Positions 45,518 through 56,430 of a stretch of DNA of 64,000 nucleotides are shown here, piece after piece. The notes below the pieces were generated by a model. The model saw only the letters and a program-made list of their open reading frames with translations, had not been told where the DNA came from and made no database searches. This DNA is from Romanomermis culicivorax (lineage: Eukaryota > Nematoda > Enoplea > Mermithida > Mermithidae), in assembly GCA_963922205.1 (NCBI GenBank), contig CAWUHX010000544.1:1-64000 (forward strand). The letters run 5' to 3'. Numbering within the stretch: position 1 is the stretch's first letter; each line of letters begins with the position of its first letter. The position numbers and the translations under genes are program-made.

Positions 45518-45870
45518 TTATTGTTGCTGCCCGCCGCCTTGCTGCTGGCCTTGTTGATGACCTCCGCGACCTCGGAATGCACCACGAGGGTGTTGTCCTC
45601 GGTATATACCTCAGCCACCAACATAACCAGCTCTGCCCCTGTTCGGATTGTTAAAATGAAACTGGCCTGGTTGGGCACCCCTTCCCCGTCCTCCACGAGC
45701 TCCCCTAGCACCTTGTGGATGCTGTATAGGTTGCTGTTGTTTCGGAATGGTTCCGGAGGCTTGCCCAGTGCCAGTACTGGGGCCAGCGAAGACCTGGTTG
45801 GCTATACCAACTGTGGCTCCTTGACCACCAGTTTGACTAATTGCGAGTCCGGGTGCCCAAAAGTCTGTCC
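45518..45870 (-). pseudogene. Arg/Gly-rich tail belonging to the exonuclease ORF, out of frame
   Basis: One frame downstream of the long ORF reads as Gln/Pro-rich then RGG-box sequence (ARGARGGRGRG, then FRGRGGHQQG) and ends QQQ at TAA 45518-45520, broken only by a TGA at 45611-45613. RGG tails bind RNA. The gag of the same element has a similar Gly/Arg-rich end with YVGG. A frameshift near 45860 probably separated this tail from the main ORF. Confidence 0.5.
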
Positions 45871-48800
45871 CGCATCGTTCTGAACTTTGCTAAATTTAGC
45901 AGTAGTCGGAGGACTTGGGCTACCTGACCTTTTGACATCCATCTCCGCCACTTGTTGACTGTAATTATACATCACCAAGCGATAGGCAGTCTTAAAAACA
46001 TCCGAAGCAGTGGCACTCCGATATTCCTGTAACAGCATGATGTTTGCAAACACTTTGGCTGAGACTGATCGTTTACCGATCTGCTCAGCCGTAAGTGGGG
46101 CATAGTCAAGCATAAGGAATATCATCATACACAAGTATCTGACTGCTGCAAATACAACACTCGCTCGATATTCCGTGAGCCATTCAAGAACAATTTCACG
46201 AATGATCCTATCCCATAGTGGCTCTGGAATATTTCGCGAGTCGTATAAAAATCCTCCTTGGACATCAAACTGTGGCTGATACAGTTTGTATATAGTCCTG
46301 ACCGCTTTATTGACCATCAGCCAAATCTCCGGATCTTCAAACTGCTCGTCGCAGAAATAATTAGCCAATTCCGGTGTAGCAAAAGAAATTGGACCTCTGG
46401 CTCTACTTTTATCTTTGGTAACTTGCCAAAAATCCAACAATACATCCCGGAATAATTCCACCGTCATTTCTGGTGTTTGTTGATTTGGGTCAACAGTAAC
46501 CAGAGTTAACAGCTTTATTTTTCCTGGTGTAAAGATTTGAACTTTTTGTCCTGCAACCTGTGGCTTGCTAGGAGCTCCCTGCACCTTAGGCTGACGCCGT
46601 CCGGAAGCAGAGGTGTCCGTAGCCTGCGACACAAATTGCGTGGACTGACTCGTTGCCATAGATAAAGTACCTGTAGAGACAGTCTGCGACACAGGAGTAG
46701 TTGAAGATACGGTGGTCACGGATACCGTTGCTGAAGCCGGAGCAGAAGTTTTGGCAGGTTTCGGCTGCGTAACCTTTGCAGGCTGCGCAATTGCCTTTTC
46801 TACCTTTTTCTTCTCCTGAGGGGCTTTTGTTTTTCGTTTCTTTTTCAAGTTAACGAAAATTTGCCTATCATTCAAACCTTTTATTTTCATATTTTTTATT
46901 GCCTCAGCAGTATAGTATCCGGGAACACCTTCTTTATCCCAGGTCAAGGCTAAGACTTGAATTTCCTTATCTTCTTCAGCCAGCCGGGCCGCTAGCTCTT
47001 GTGGTGTTTCCACCACAGTATGGCTAGGTGTCCCTGCTGTCTGTTCCTCCTCCTTTTTCTTTACACCTTTGGCATCCATGTATTCGCTAATATAAGCTTG
47101 CTCATACACGTTCTGCTCATCCTGGGCAATCAGAATTTCTTCCAACTGCGCTTGACTTTCTACGCTGGACAAGTACTGACTCGCATCCATAGATGTTTGT
47201 ATCACTTGTGGCGTAGGTAAGCCAGGCGGCGGTGGCAGCATTTCCGTCTGCAGCTGCGTCACAACTTGTGGTTGCGGTTGCAACTGCGTGACAGAAGGTG
47301 CTGTCATCGCAGATTCGGCTACTTGGGGGTCGGCGATCGAAATATACAATAATGCGTCTTCATCATCAACCTCCTTGCAGCTTTCCTCTCCCAGGAGTGC
47401 GGAATTATCCTCATCCTCACTCTCCAATTCCATGACGTCCTCGTCCACTAGACCCGTCTGAACTGTGGGTTCATTATCAGGGTCCAGTATATCAGATTTC
47501 GTCCTGAAATCGGATTGTTTGGTTTGATTACCGTATGAATAGGTAACCATAGGTAATTCCGACGGCAGAGGCCTCCGGTGAATACATTTTTCAGGAAATT
47601 CAATAGTATACAACGGATAATCAGCCGGTATACATCTAATCTGACCCGTTTGAAGAGTAGGCGTGTCTGGTGATAGGCCATATCGCAGCGACGGGGTTTT
47701 ACTACCGAATTCGGCATAGTAGAATCTGACATAGAAAAAGCAGTTGGCCCAATAATCCTTGTTATGGGTTATATTGTCCTTTGCTTTTTCTGTCAAAATT
47801 GGAGAGCCTATTTTGTCGCGCAAGCGCAACCGAATAGGCATAAAGCCAAACCTATTTTGCCAGGTCGTAACCCTTTTGCCTTTTACAGCATGTTCAGGTT
47901 CCGTTGGCGGTAAAGATGCTACTAGGTCGTAATTCTGTAAAACCCTGTCGTCGGTCTTCCATGCCATCTTCTTTATTAACTCTGAATCCTCCTTCGAGTA
48001 GGATTTGAGGAAATTATAATTCAATAATTCCCTCAGTATGTAATCGTACTCGGCACGGCTATGAGGCCAGAAAACAAAGAATGGTAGAGGAATTAGGTTG
48101 CATGCCTTTTCCAACGCAGGAAACTTTGTTGAGTCCATGACATGCTCGTAATTCCTCAAGTCCGCCATCCAGTGATCTCTGTCATACTTAGCCATACCGG
48201 TGTCGATTTCCACTGGTTCGTAGCAGTCCATTCCGAGTTGAAACGATTGAAGCTGCTTCGACCAGTCCTGTCGAGGAGTTTTATTCATGGCAAGACCGGC
48301 TGTGATATACCACACAACATCTACAGGATCCGTCAATTTGAAAAACGAAACCCCTTGCAACATTTCTGTATGCAGTCGGTTTATCACCTCGTTTGTTCTA
48401 TTGACCTGTTGCTCCATCGTATCCATGTCCTCCGGATCACTTACGTCTTCCCACTGATTCACCTTCTTTTTGCTTGGACCAGCTTTTAGCGCCTTGGGAT
48501 AAACCCCAGACAGTAAAGTGTGGTCCGTAGCTTTAGCGGGATTTTTTATATCCGCAGGACATGAATATTCCGGCAAGTCATTATGAAATTGTGTAGCCCA
48601 CCTGGCCATTACCTCTTGCCGCATCATGTGGTAAACCTTGAACAACTGCCTTTTTACGATGTCCTTCTCATCTACGAAGTTTCGATCCTCGAACCCCGTT
48701 AGGTCTTGAGAGTACACCGTATAAAAGCGGAAGGCCAAGGTTTTCACTTGGGCCGGCGATAAAATATCATGGGGGTACGTTGCCGTAACCCCACTTAATT

Positions 48801-49580
48801 CACCGCAAAACCCGTAGTGAAAGAACCCCAAAAATACGGCAATTGAATAATAGGCGTCTAGGCCAGCATACACAATTTCTGTGTCTTGAATCTTGGGGGC
48901 CAAGAACTTTTCTCGAATCTTTTTGTCACCGAAGTCGCATTGATATTTGCCGACATCAGCCAAGTAAAATTCGGTGAAAAGTCCTTTTAACCCAAGGTTT
49001 TCAGGACACAATCCTAAATCACGAGCGTGATTGGCCATGGGCCCCGTCATCAATCTGACGCAAATTTCACAGTCCCAATATTTTCCAAATCCTTGGAGTA
49101 TACGGGCCTGTATAATTTTCGTCTTATCATGAGCCGAGGCCCCTGACCCGGATCCGTAGACGTTCAAAATTGCAACCAGATCGTCCACAACTTTGAAACC
49201 GACCAGGAAACGATCCACCGATGAAAGGAATGAAATCAAAAGATCCCATTCCTGCGGCTTCAATGTTGTAAGGTCGATAACAAAGCTGGAACCATCTATG
49301 TGTGCAAATGACACCAGCCTAGCGAACTCTTTCCCTTCCGGGTTCTGGATCGCTACCTTATAAGGTATAATACATACCTCGGTCTTCTTGACCTTTTCTA
49401 CGTCGAATCCGACAACGCCTAGCCCCCGAAACTGGCTTGTGGCCAATTGCTTCAGGATTGGTTCGACGTTGCTGCTGTGGACCCGTTCGGGTTCCATTGG
49501 TCGCTGCGGCCAATAACCCATCGCGCCGGCGAACCATTGTTCGATCTCTCCGACGCGGACCAGACGCTTGATGTTATAGT
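45802..49580 (-). CDS. long accessory ORF with DEDDy 3'-5' exonuclease domain
   Basis: 1239 codons from ATG 49521 without a stop; the frame stays open upstream to a TTTTTGATTTTTAG splice-acceptor-like site (AG at 49582-49581), suggesting expression from a spliced subgenomic RNA. Residues 33-230 read as an RNase D/WRN-type exonuclease: GFDVEK (D40, E42), LVGFKVVDDL (D114), the NLGLKGLFTEFYL helix and IVYAGLDAYY (Y218, D222), all the catalytic residues of the DEDDy class. Beyond lie an unrecognised globular region, an acidic stretch (DEDVMELESEDED), Gln/Pro-rich sequence, a KKKRK basic cluster near residue 890, Ser/Thr-rich sequence and a helical C-terminal domain. It lies between integrase and 3' LTR, where env is found in other elements. 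It is far better preserved than the gag-pol next to it. Enzymatic activity is inferred. Confidence 0.8.
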
Positions 49581-49582
49581 CT

Positions 49583-50713
49583 AAAAATCAAAAAGAATTT
49601 GCCCCTTGACCCTTTACAAATCAGGCATTAGGCCACCACCACCAAATAAATAATCAACTTTGACCGGCACCAAATTAAGAAAAGATTTAGCGTGGGGAAA
49701 AATAAATTAATAAGTGAGGTTAGGTGTCAAAGTCATAAAGTAAGCAGGCCCAGTGGTTAACGCAAATGCTACACCAATTTTTCAGGAACCTCACATCTGC
49801 ACCACTTTTCGCTTCTCGACGTCGGCCGCCGTCAATTTACCACTTACCCTAGCCATAACTTCACGCCTCGGTACCAAAATTAAATAGTGAATAAATAACC
49901 AATTAAGGTTTTAATTAATCCAAGAAATAAATTTAGTAAACCAGGGGCTTTAATAAAACCAAAAAGTAAATGCTTCGGAATCGGATCCAAGGTAAAAACC
50001 ATTAGATTTTGGCTTTTTAGGGCCGTAAATCCATTAGGTTTTTTCTTTTCACCTATCCTAACATTTTTAGAAACTTTTCTTCGAACTCGTTTTCCCCTTG
50101 GTTGGCCCATTCAGAAAATTGAGCATGAAGAAATCATTCCTAAGACACCTAAATGGGCGAATTCGTCCCACATACCAAGAAATAATTAAATAAAAACTTA
50201 CCGTCGGTCAAAAAATAGCGATTGTTTTGGCGGCCTTGTGGTTGGCCCGCCTTAACGTGGTCGGCGTGCGCGCAATAATTTCGCGCGAAAGGCGCGATGC
50301 CTAATTTCGACATTTAAAAATTTTTTCTTAAATTCGGCGTTGTATCTTCTAAAGTAAACAAAATGTTAAAGAACATTTATCGTTACTTCAATATCAATAC
50401 AATATACGAAATTACCAAAAATAATTTTATCGGGTCCTTGGGCTGGACGAAAAAATTTGTTCCGAAAGATTTGTGCGATGCGGAGCACAAGAAAAACACG
50501 ACTTTTGAAATTGAGAATGAAAATTGGTCGTAAACCTCCCCAAATGTAATCCCAAAATTTTAGCGTCGGGTGTACAAATTAACAATATTATTCTGAAAAT
50601 TTGACCCTTCGCTACACAAATTTAAGAAAGGTATCAAACGAATATAAATCGGTTAAATAACACAAAAAATAAAAATTTTATTCACATAAAATACATGTAT
50701 ACGGCATTTTCCG
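49583..50713 (-). other. spacer between integrase and accessory ORF
   Basis: About 1.1 kb without a convincing gene. A 76-codon frame (49880-50110) has a basic start and hydrophobic end but no recognisable features. A CGCGCAATAATTTCGCGCG near-palindrome lies near 50269. Confidence 0.4.
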
Positions 50714-52722
50714 CTAAAAATTTTTAGACACAGAAATAACGACCGGATGATCTTCGGTCTCCGCGAGATTTCCAGTTGCGTTAACTGGAGTATCCCGGAA
50801 GACATGCGACATTTCGTGTCGAGACCATCTGGTACCTTCGTATCGAAAGTGTTTTAGCCTACTTGCCGATACGACCTGCTTTTTAAGCGGGTTATTCCAA
50901 TGCGCTATTGTGAGCACATTGTCTTTCAATCTTTTGTCATCGATGATGATATATGGTCCTTGCCAAGGTAACCCCAATTTTTTCTGTCTGTCTACTTTCA
51001 ACAGAACCCAATCTTGATTTTTAAAACCAGAAGTTTTAATTTTGTTATCAAAATATTTCTTGCTGTCCTTAGCGGCTTTTTGTATGTTTTCGGCAATACT
51101 TTCGTACAAATTTGTAAGATGGGTAGCCAAAACATACTTATAAGCCTCATAGTCATTAGGCATGACTATTCTAAGAGCAGCAGTGAAATTGATACCAAAA
51201 TTTGCTTCATGCCCCCGCAGCAGTGAAAATGGCGAGCATTTCATTGCTGCGTGAGGTGTGGCATTATATGCAAATACCACTGCGCTGAGGTACCTTGGCC
51301 ATTTATTGTTATCCTCAATTGCAACTTTTCTCAGCTGCTTTATTAGAGTTTGGTTAAATCTCTCAACCATACCATTACCCTGTGGGTGGTATGCTGTTGT
51401 GAAAATTTTTCTGCACTCTAACAGTTTACAGACTGCTTTCATAAGATCTGAATTAAATCCAGATCCATTATCACTAAGAAGTTTTCTTGGGGTACCGTGC
51501 CTAAATATCACATGCTCTAAGAATGCATCCACTATGGTTTCAGCCGTCTGATCAGGAATCAATATAGCTTCAACCCATTTAGTGAAATAATCCTGAAAGA
51601 CAATGACATATGGGCGACGTTCCCTCAAGGGAGCAATCCCTACTATGTCCACAGACACAATATCGAAGGGACCCTCCGGTATAATGGGTATCAATGGGGA
51701 TATGGAGCTTTTACCGGGAGTAGCCACTTGGCAGACAGGGCAAAACTTCAACCAATTTCTGACATCTTTTTCAATGCCAGGCCACCAGAACCGCTGTTTG
51801 ACAATACCCAGAGTTCTTTTGAACCCTTGGTGTGTCATTATAACGGCTCCGTGATATTGGTGAAGAATGCTGTCTCTGAGGGAATTCGGGACCGCGATCT
51901 GATCATGGCCACGTCCCTCAGTTTCCCTATAAAGAACTCCGTTATCCTCATAGAATCCACTATGATACTTCGTAGTGCTTTTGACCCCTAATCTTTCCCA
52001 AATTGGGGTAAGATTAGTGTCTTCTTTTTGCAATTGAGCGATAACCTTTAGATCAATTGGATAATTGATCTTATCATCATCCTTCTCTTCACTTTCTCCT
52101 TCCTTCACCTCTTCAAACTCCTTTTCTCTATTCGGGAAAAGCCAAGCAATGTTTTCAGGATCATTTGGTACAGATGTACCCTGTTCTTGATTTTGTGCAC
52201 TCTGATCCTGAAGTTTTGCTTGTCTTCTAGTTGTGACTGCATCAACTACCGTAAGCTTCTGCATTTCATTTCTGCTCTGCAATATATCTTTGGTAGTTGG
52301 TGCAATATTGTCCTTTGTTACCGTCAATTCCTGGATATCCGTCAATTCCTTGGTCTGCTTGGGGACAATTTTTTCGTCTCTACTTTCAACTTCTTCGTCC
52401 CTCATCCTCTGAAATTGTTGTACCAATATTTGGGTTTCAATTTCATTGGTTTGAGTTCCGAAATTACGAAATTGAATTTTGAAGACATATTCCCATTTTG
52501 GTGGGTTTTTGTCCTTAGCGTCTTCGGGTTCATCTTTCCTTGAGAGAAAATCAGCCATTGCGTTTTGTCTACCGGGCACATACTCCAATCTATGATTAAA
52601 TTGATTTATAATGGAATACCATCTTTTCAATTTATCATTGGTTTGAGTATTAACTTTCATAGATAAAAGAGGTTTATGATCAGTTTTGATCAATACTTTT
52701 TGTCCAAACAGTGCAGGTAAAT
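50714..52722 (-). CDS. pol: RNase H C-terminus and integrase of the 15.2-kb element
   Basis: Frame of 659 codons beginning within RNase H (IKTDHKPLL, then GRQNAMADFLSR) after a frameshift from the RT frame near 52715. A charged spacer follows. Integrase shows the zinc module (HQYHGAVIMTHQG to FCPVC) and the catalytic core: Asp in VSVDIVG, Asp in SDNGSGF, Glu in GMVERFNQTL. A C-terminal domain with VLLKVDRQKKLGLPWQGP and a basic tail ends at 50714. Integrase itself is intact. Confidence 0.9.
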
Positions 52723-54204
52723 TTTAAGACCATAGATGACCGCTAGGCATTCTCGCTCTGTAGCACACCACTTCCTCTCGTCTTCCTTAAGGATTCGGCT
52801 GCTATAGGCTATTACCCATTGGTCATCTTTAGTCTTCTGATAAAGTACTGCTCCCAGTGCGGTTCCACTGGCATCTGTTTGGAGAATGAACTCCACAGTT
52901 CCATCCAAAACAGGATACCGTAGAAATGGCACTGAGGTGAGTGCTTTTTTCAGTTCCTCAAACGCTTGGCGATGTTCGTCTGTCGCTCGGAACTTCTTCT
53001 TTCCCGTAGTGGTAAGCTTATACAACGGTTCTGCAAGATTTGCAAGGTTTGGGATAAATTTCTTACACCATTGCAGTATCCCCAGAAATCGTTGCATACG
53101 CTTAACGCTATTGGGAAATTCGAATTCCGTAATAGCCTTCACTTTTTTCGGATCTGGTGAGATTCCATTTTCGTCCAGTATGTGTCCAAGAAAATGAACA
53201 CTTTTTGGAAGAAATTCGCACTTCTCCGGTTTAAGTGTTAGCTTTGCTTTCCGAAGAGCTTGCAAGACCAATTCTAAATTCTCCAAATGTTCTTCATAAG
53301 TCTTGGAGAACACAATGATATCATCAATATAAACCAGGCAGACTCTCAAGACTAGACCATGCAACACTCTCTCCATCATTCTCTGAAACTCTGCAGGTGC
53401 ATTTTTAAGTCCGAAAGGCATAACTTTAAACTGATATAGGCCTTCCTGACATATAAATGCAGTTTTCTCCTTGCTACTTTCCTCAAGTGGGACTTGCCAA
53501 TATCGAGACTTTAGATCCAAAGTGGTATAAAATTTGGCATTACCTAGACAATCCAAATAATCATCCATTCTAGGTATAGGATACCTGTCGTCCTTAGTAA
53601 CCTCATTTATACCTCTGAAATCCACGACTGGTCTCATGGAACCGTCCTTTTTCCCAACTAGGAAAAGTGGAGCAGCCCACGGTGACCGGCTGGGTTCAAT
53701 AACTCCTTTATCTAACATGTCTTGGACTTGAGCTCTAATCCCTGATCTTTGGTTAATGGGAGCTCTGTAATAATGTTTTGCCACTGGCATTGCATTACCA
53801 GTATCAATTTTGCACGTAAGATACGGTGTTGTGGTTAAGGGATCATTGGGTAAGCTGAAAACATCCCTATATTTAGACAGTTTTGCCACAGCTTTTTCCT
53901 TTAATTCCTCATCAATATCAGCCTTGGAGATCATTTTATATAGCGCTTCCCTAAATGCCAATGCATCATGCATGGACATTCTGGGAGTGGCATTAAAATT
54001 ATCTTTCACACTAAATATCCCACAACTCGTACTCTGTACTTCTGATACTCCTGAATTTTCTTGTAATATTGAGTCACAGTAGCCTACAACCTGATTAGGT
54101 TGCAATTGGCATCCGGAACCCGTATTATTCGAAATCATCAGAACCCCGTTTACCATCAACCAGTGTGCTATCAACTCTGAATTTCTTTTCTTCTTTATTT
54201 CCAT
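52690..54204 (-). CDS. pol: reverse transcriptase and RNase H N-terminus of the 15.2-kb element
   Basis: 504 codons. RT shows VIEPSRSPWAAPLFLVGKKD, RPVVDFRGIN, FYTTLDLKSRYWQVP, MPFGLKNAPAEFQ and the catalytic YIDD (53320-53331), then FLGHILDENG. RNase H begins with LQTDASGTALGAVLYQ and ECLAVIYGLK before the frameshift. It overlaps the protease frame upstream by about 80 bases in a +1 relation; no clear slippery heptamer is seen, so mutation and programmed shift cannot be separated. Confidence 0.9.
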   Translation of the reverse strand: MEIKKKRNSELIAHWLMVNGVLMISNNTGSGCQLQPNQVVGYCDSILQENSGVSEVQSTSCGIFSVKDNFNATPRMSMHDALAFREALYKMISKADIDEELKEKAVAKLSKYRDVFSLPNDPLTTTPYLTCKIDTGNAMPVAKHYYRAPINQRSGIRAQVQDMLDKGVIEPSRSPWAAPLFLVGKKDGSMRPVVDFRGINEVTKDDRYPIPRMDDYLDCLGNAKFYTTLDLKSRYWQVPLEESSKEKTAFICQEGLYQFKVMPFGLKNAPAEFQRMMERVLHGLVLRVCLVYIDDIIVFSKTYEEHLENLELVLQALRKAKLTLKPEKCEFLPKSVHFLGHILDENGISPDPKKVKAITEFEFPNSVKRMQRFLGILQWCKKFIPNLANLAEPLYKLTTTGKKKFRATDEHRQAFEELKKALTSVPFLRYPVLDGTVEFILQTDASGTALGAVLYQKTKDDQWVIAYSSRILKEDERKWCATERECLAVIYGLKIYLHCLDKKY

Positions 54205-55168
54205 CTATGACCAAACAATTGAGATCTGTTTTAGACGATCGTTCCCATAATCTTGCCTTAATAAGCACATCAGTTCCGTGTGGTATGTATACTTTCGTAC
54301 ATGATACCACTGGAACCATTATACCTAATTGGCAGATCCTGGGGTATTGATCGTCTTCAGGACTTGAATGTACTATAGGTGCTTCCCCTATACAATCAAT
54401 AGCTTGTATATGACTCGCGTGATCTTTAGGTACAACACTTATAGCTTTCTCAACTCCATTAAGTTTCATGATACCTTTACCAAAATCTATCATCGCTCCA
54501 ACATCTGGATGTGCTAAGAAATCCGTTCCAATTATGAGATTTTCCTCCGCATTAGGAATGATTATGGCTTTCACCAAGAAAATTCCAAATTCACAATGCA
54601 TTTTGAATTGTATGTTACCATGTGCATGTACTACTGCACCGTCAGCAACAGTGACTTTTAGTATCTCAGGATATCCGGTATATTCTTCATCAAAAGCTTC
54701 CTTAAGAAACCATGAAGACATCACCGAACACTGAGCACCAGTATCCACTAAAGCCTTGGTGTTAGTATTACATACGGTCACATTAATGTGAAATGGGAGA
54801 GTTCGAGGGAATTTAGAAAACCTTAATCGTTCCTCCTGATTAGGAATTATCCCATGCTTGAACGCTTTTGTAACTTTTGAATAATCCTCTTTCATCATGG
54901 CACACTTCAATACTCCAGGCCATTTCATCTCACTAACACCTTGACCCGTAGTGGCAATGCTATTAACACTTCCAGCAGATCCCAACTCTGTCTGACTGGA
55001 CATGGATGGTTGACTACTGGAAATGGCTTGCACACTTGGGCTAGGGTTACTGATTTGAACCTGACCTTGAGGGGGAGCTGTGATCATCAGCTGTTGGCTA
55101 GGGGCTGGCAGTTGTGGTGCCATATAGAGTTGCTCATTCCGCAATCTATTCTGGTAATCAATGAATTG
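54125..55168 (-). CDS. PR: protease region of the 15.2-kb element
   Basis: Intact frame from the edge of the hAT-like insertion to TAA 54125. Pro/Gln-rich linker, then retropepsin with ALVDTGAQCSVMS and LIIGTDFLAHPD. It would cleave Gag-Pol. Its N-terminal linker is continuous in sense with the gag end on the far side of the insertion. Confidence 0.85.
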   Translation of the reverse strand, partial: QFIDYQNRLRNEQLYMAPQLPAPSQQLMITAPPQGQVQISNPSPSVQAISSSQPSMSSQTELGSAGSVNSIATTGQGVSEMKWPGVLKCAMMKEDYSKVTKAFKHGIIPNQEERLRFSKFPRTLPFHINVTVCNTNTKALVDTGAQCSVMSSWFLKEAFDEEYTGYPEILKVTVADGAVVHAHGNIQFKMHCEFGIFLVKAIIIPNAEENLIIGTDFLAHPDVGAMIDFGKGIMKLNGVEKAISVVPKDHASHIQAIDCIGEAPIVHSSPEDDQYPRICQLGIMVPVVSCTKVYIPHGTDVLIKARLWERSSKTDLNCLVIDGNKEEKKFRVDSTLVDGKRGSDDFE

Positions 55169-55176
55169 TTGATAAG

Positions 55177-56422
55177 CAGTGTTTTTTTTTGTACAACACC
55201 CCTTTGTACTTGTACAAAGATTGGAGTCAAAAGTCTTTGTACATTTTAATTTTTCTTTGTACAAAAAAATTTTCGTTTTGTAAATACTTTTTAGTAATCC
55301 TGAACCCAGTGATAATGTTGGTTTGAAATTCTTGAGCACTGAAAGGACAGGGAGGAAATCAAAACCACTGTTTTTTTCCACGAACTTTTTTTCACAAATG
55401 TGGAAAGGGGTCAAATTTTTTTTTCCACATGTGGAAAAAAAATTTTTTCGTCTTAAAATCCTCGTTTTTTTGGCTTAAAAATGCTCCCAGATGCTTTATC
55501 GCATTGTTTTTTAGCTTTTTCAAGCCTTCCAGTGTTTTTAGAGATTCATTAAAATTGAAGAAAAAATTGAAATGTTCGCCCTTAAAGCCTAATCTACAAG
55601 CATTGTGGAACAAATTTTCTAGCAAACTATCCAAGAGCATAATTGACTTTGAATTACATGAGAAATCGATGGTCGAGTCCCCTATGATGACAAGTGAAAG
55701 CCCAAAAAAGATGGTAATGTTTCCGGCGCCAAGCGCCGGAAATTTTTTTGGGTATGTTGACATTCTGGGATGCTGGAAAATCAATTTTCCGAACATTTAT
55801 TTCAAGAATTATATAGATTCCAATTTAATGTTCAAGAGTCGTAATTTCTAGAATTTTACTTGAAAAATTTTAAAATCTGTAATTTATTTGTAAACTCTCA
55901 TGAACTTGGTCGAAAATTATATGAGTAAGAAGAAGAGTATAAATTTCCGAAAGATATTTCCATGAAGCTTTTGAATTGATTTTATGTTAGCAAAGAAATA
56001 ATCGCATCATAAAGCATAGAGACTTGACGATTGATCTTTCTCAAAAGGAAAAAATGTGAATCTTCATTAAATATTATGATAAAATGTTGAAGATGACCAA
56101 TTAAAACATGAGATACTAAGTTTAAGATGATGAAAACTATTATAGATTAAGTGATAATTAAAAGTAGACATGATAAAAGCCGCGCCTCAGCTACTTAATG
56201 AATAATGATGATTATTAAAGTTATAACCGGCGCGAAGCGCCGGAAAATTTTGAGATTTGGACCTCCTAAAATGCACTAAAATGCATCTTTTCAATATGAA
56301 AACCCCAAATTTTCAATATGAAAACCCCCAAGAAAAAAATCTTTGTACATGTACAAAGATTGTCAAAATTTTTCTTTGTACAAGGGAAAAAATCTTTGTA
56401 GAGTACAAAAAAAAAAACACTG
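55177..56422 (+). mobile_element. CAGTG-ended hAT-like non-autonomous transposon, copy A2
   Basis: 1246 bp with ends CAGTGTTTTTTTTTTGTAC and GTACAAAAAAAAAAACACTG. The 8-bp target duplication TTGATAAG is perfect (55169-55176 and 56423-56430). It interrupts the 15.2-kb element between gag and protease, so it is the younger insertion. Subterminal repeats of CTTTGTAC/GTACAAAG occur at both ends, and GC hairpins at 55723-55739 and 56227-56243. 55380-55830 is closely similar to 8395-8830 in copy A1. No transposase. Confidence 0.85.
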
Positions 56423-56430
56423 TTGATAAG

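Noticed and set aside
45521-45883. 120-codon plus-strand ORF
   Set aside because: Antisense shadow of the end of the exonuclease ORF and its RGG tail.
49880-50110. 76-codon minus-strand ORF upstream of the exonuclease ORF
   Set aside because: Basic start and hydrophobic end, but short, unrecognised and without supporting context; not enough to call a gene.
54125-54204. Programmed frameshift between protease and RT of the 15.2-kb element
   Set aside because: The frames overlap by 80 bases in a +1 relation with no clear slippery site or structure, and other frameshifts nearby are plainly mutational.
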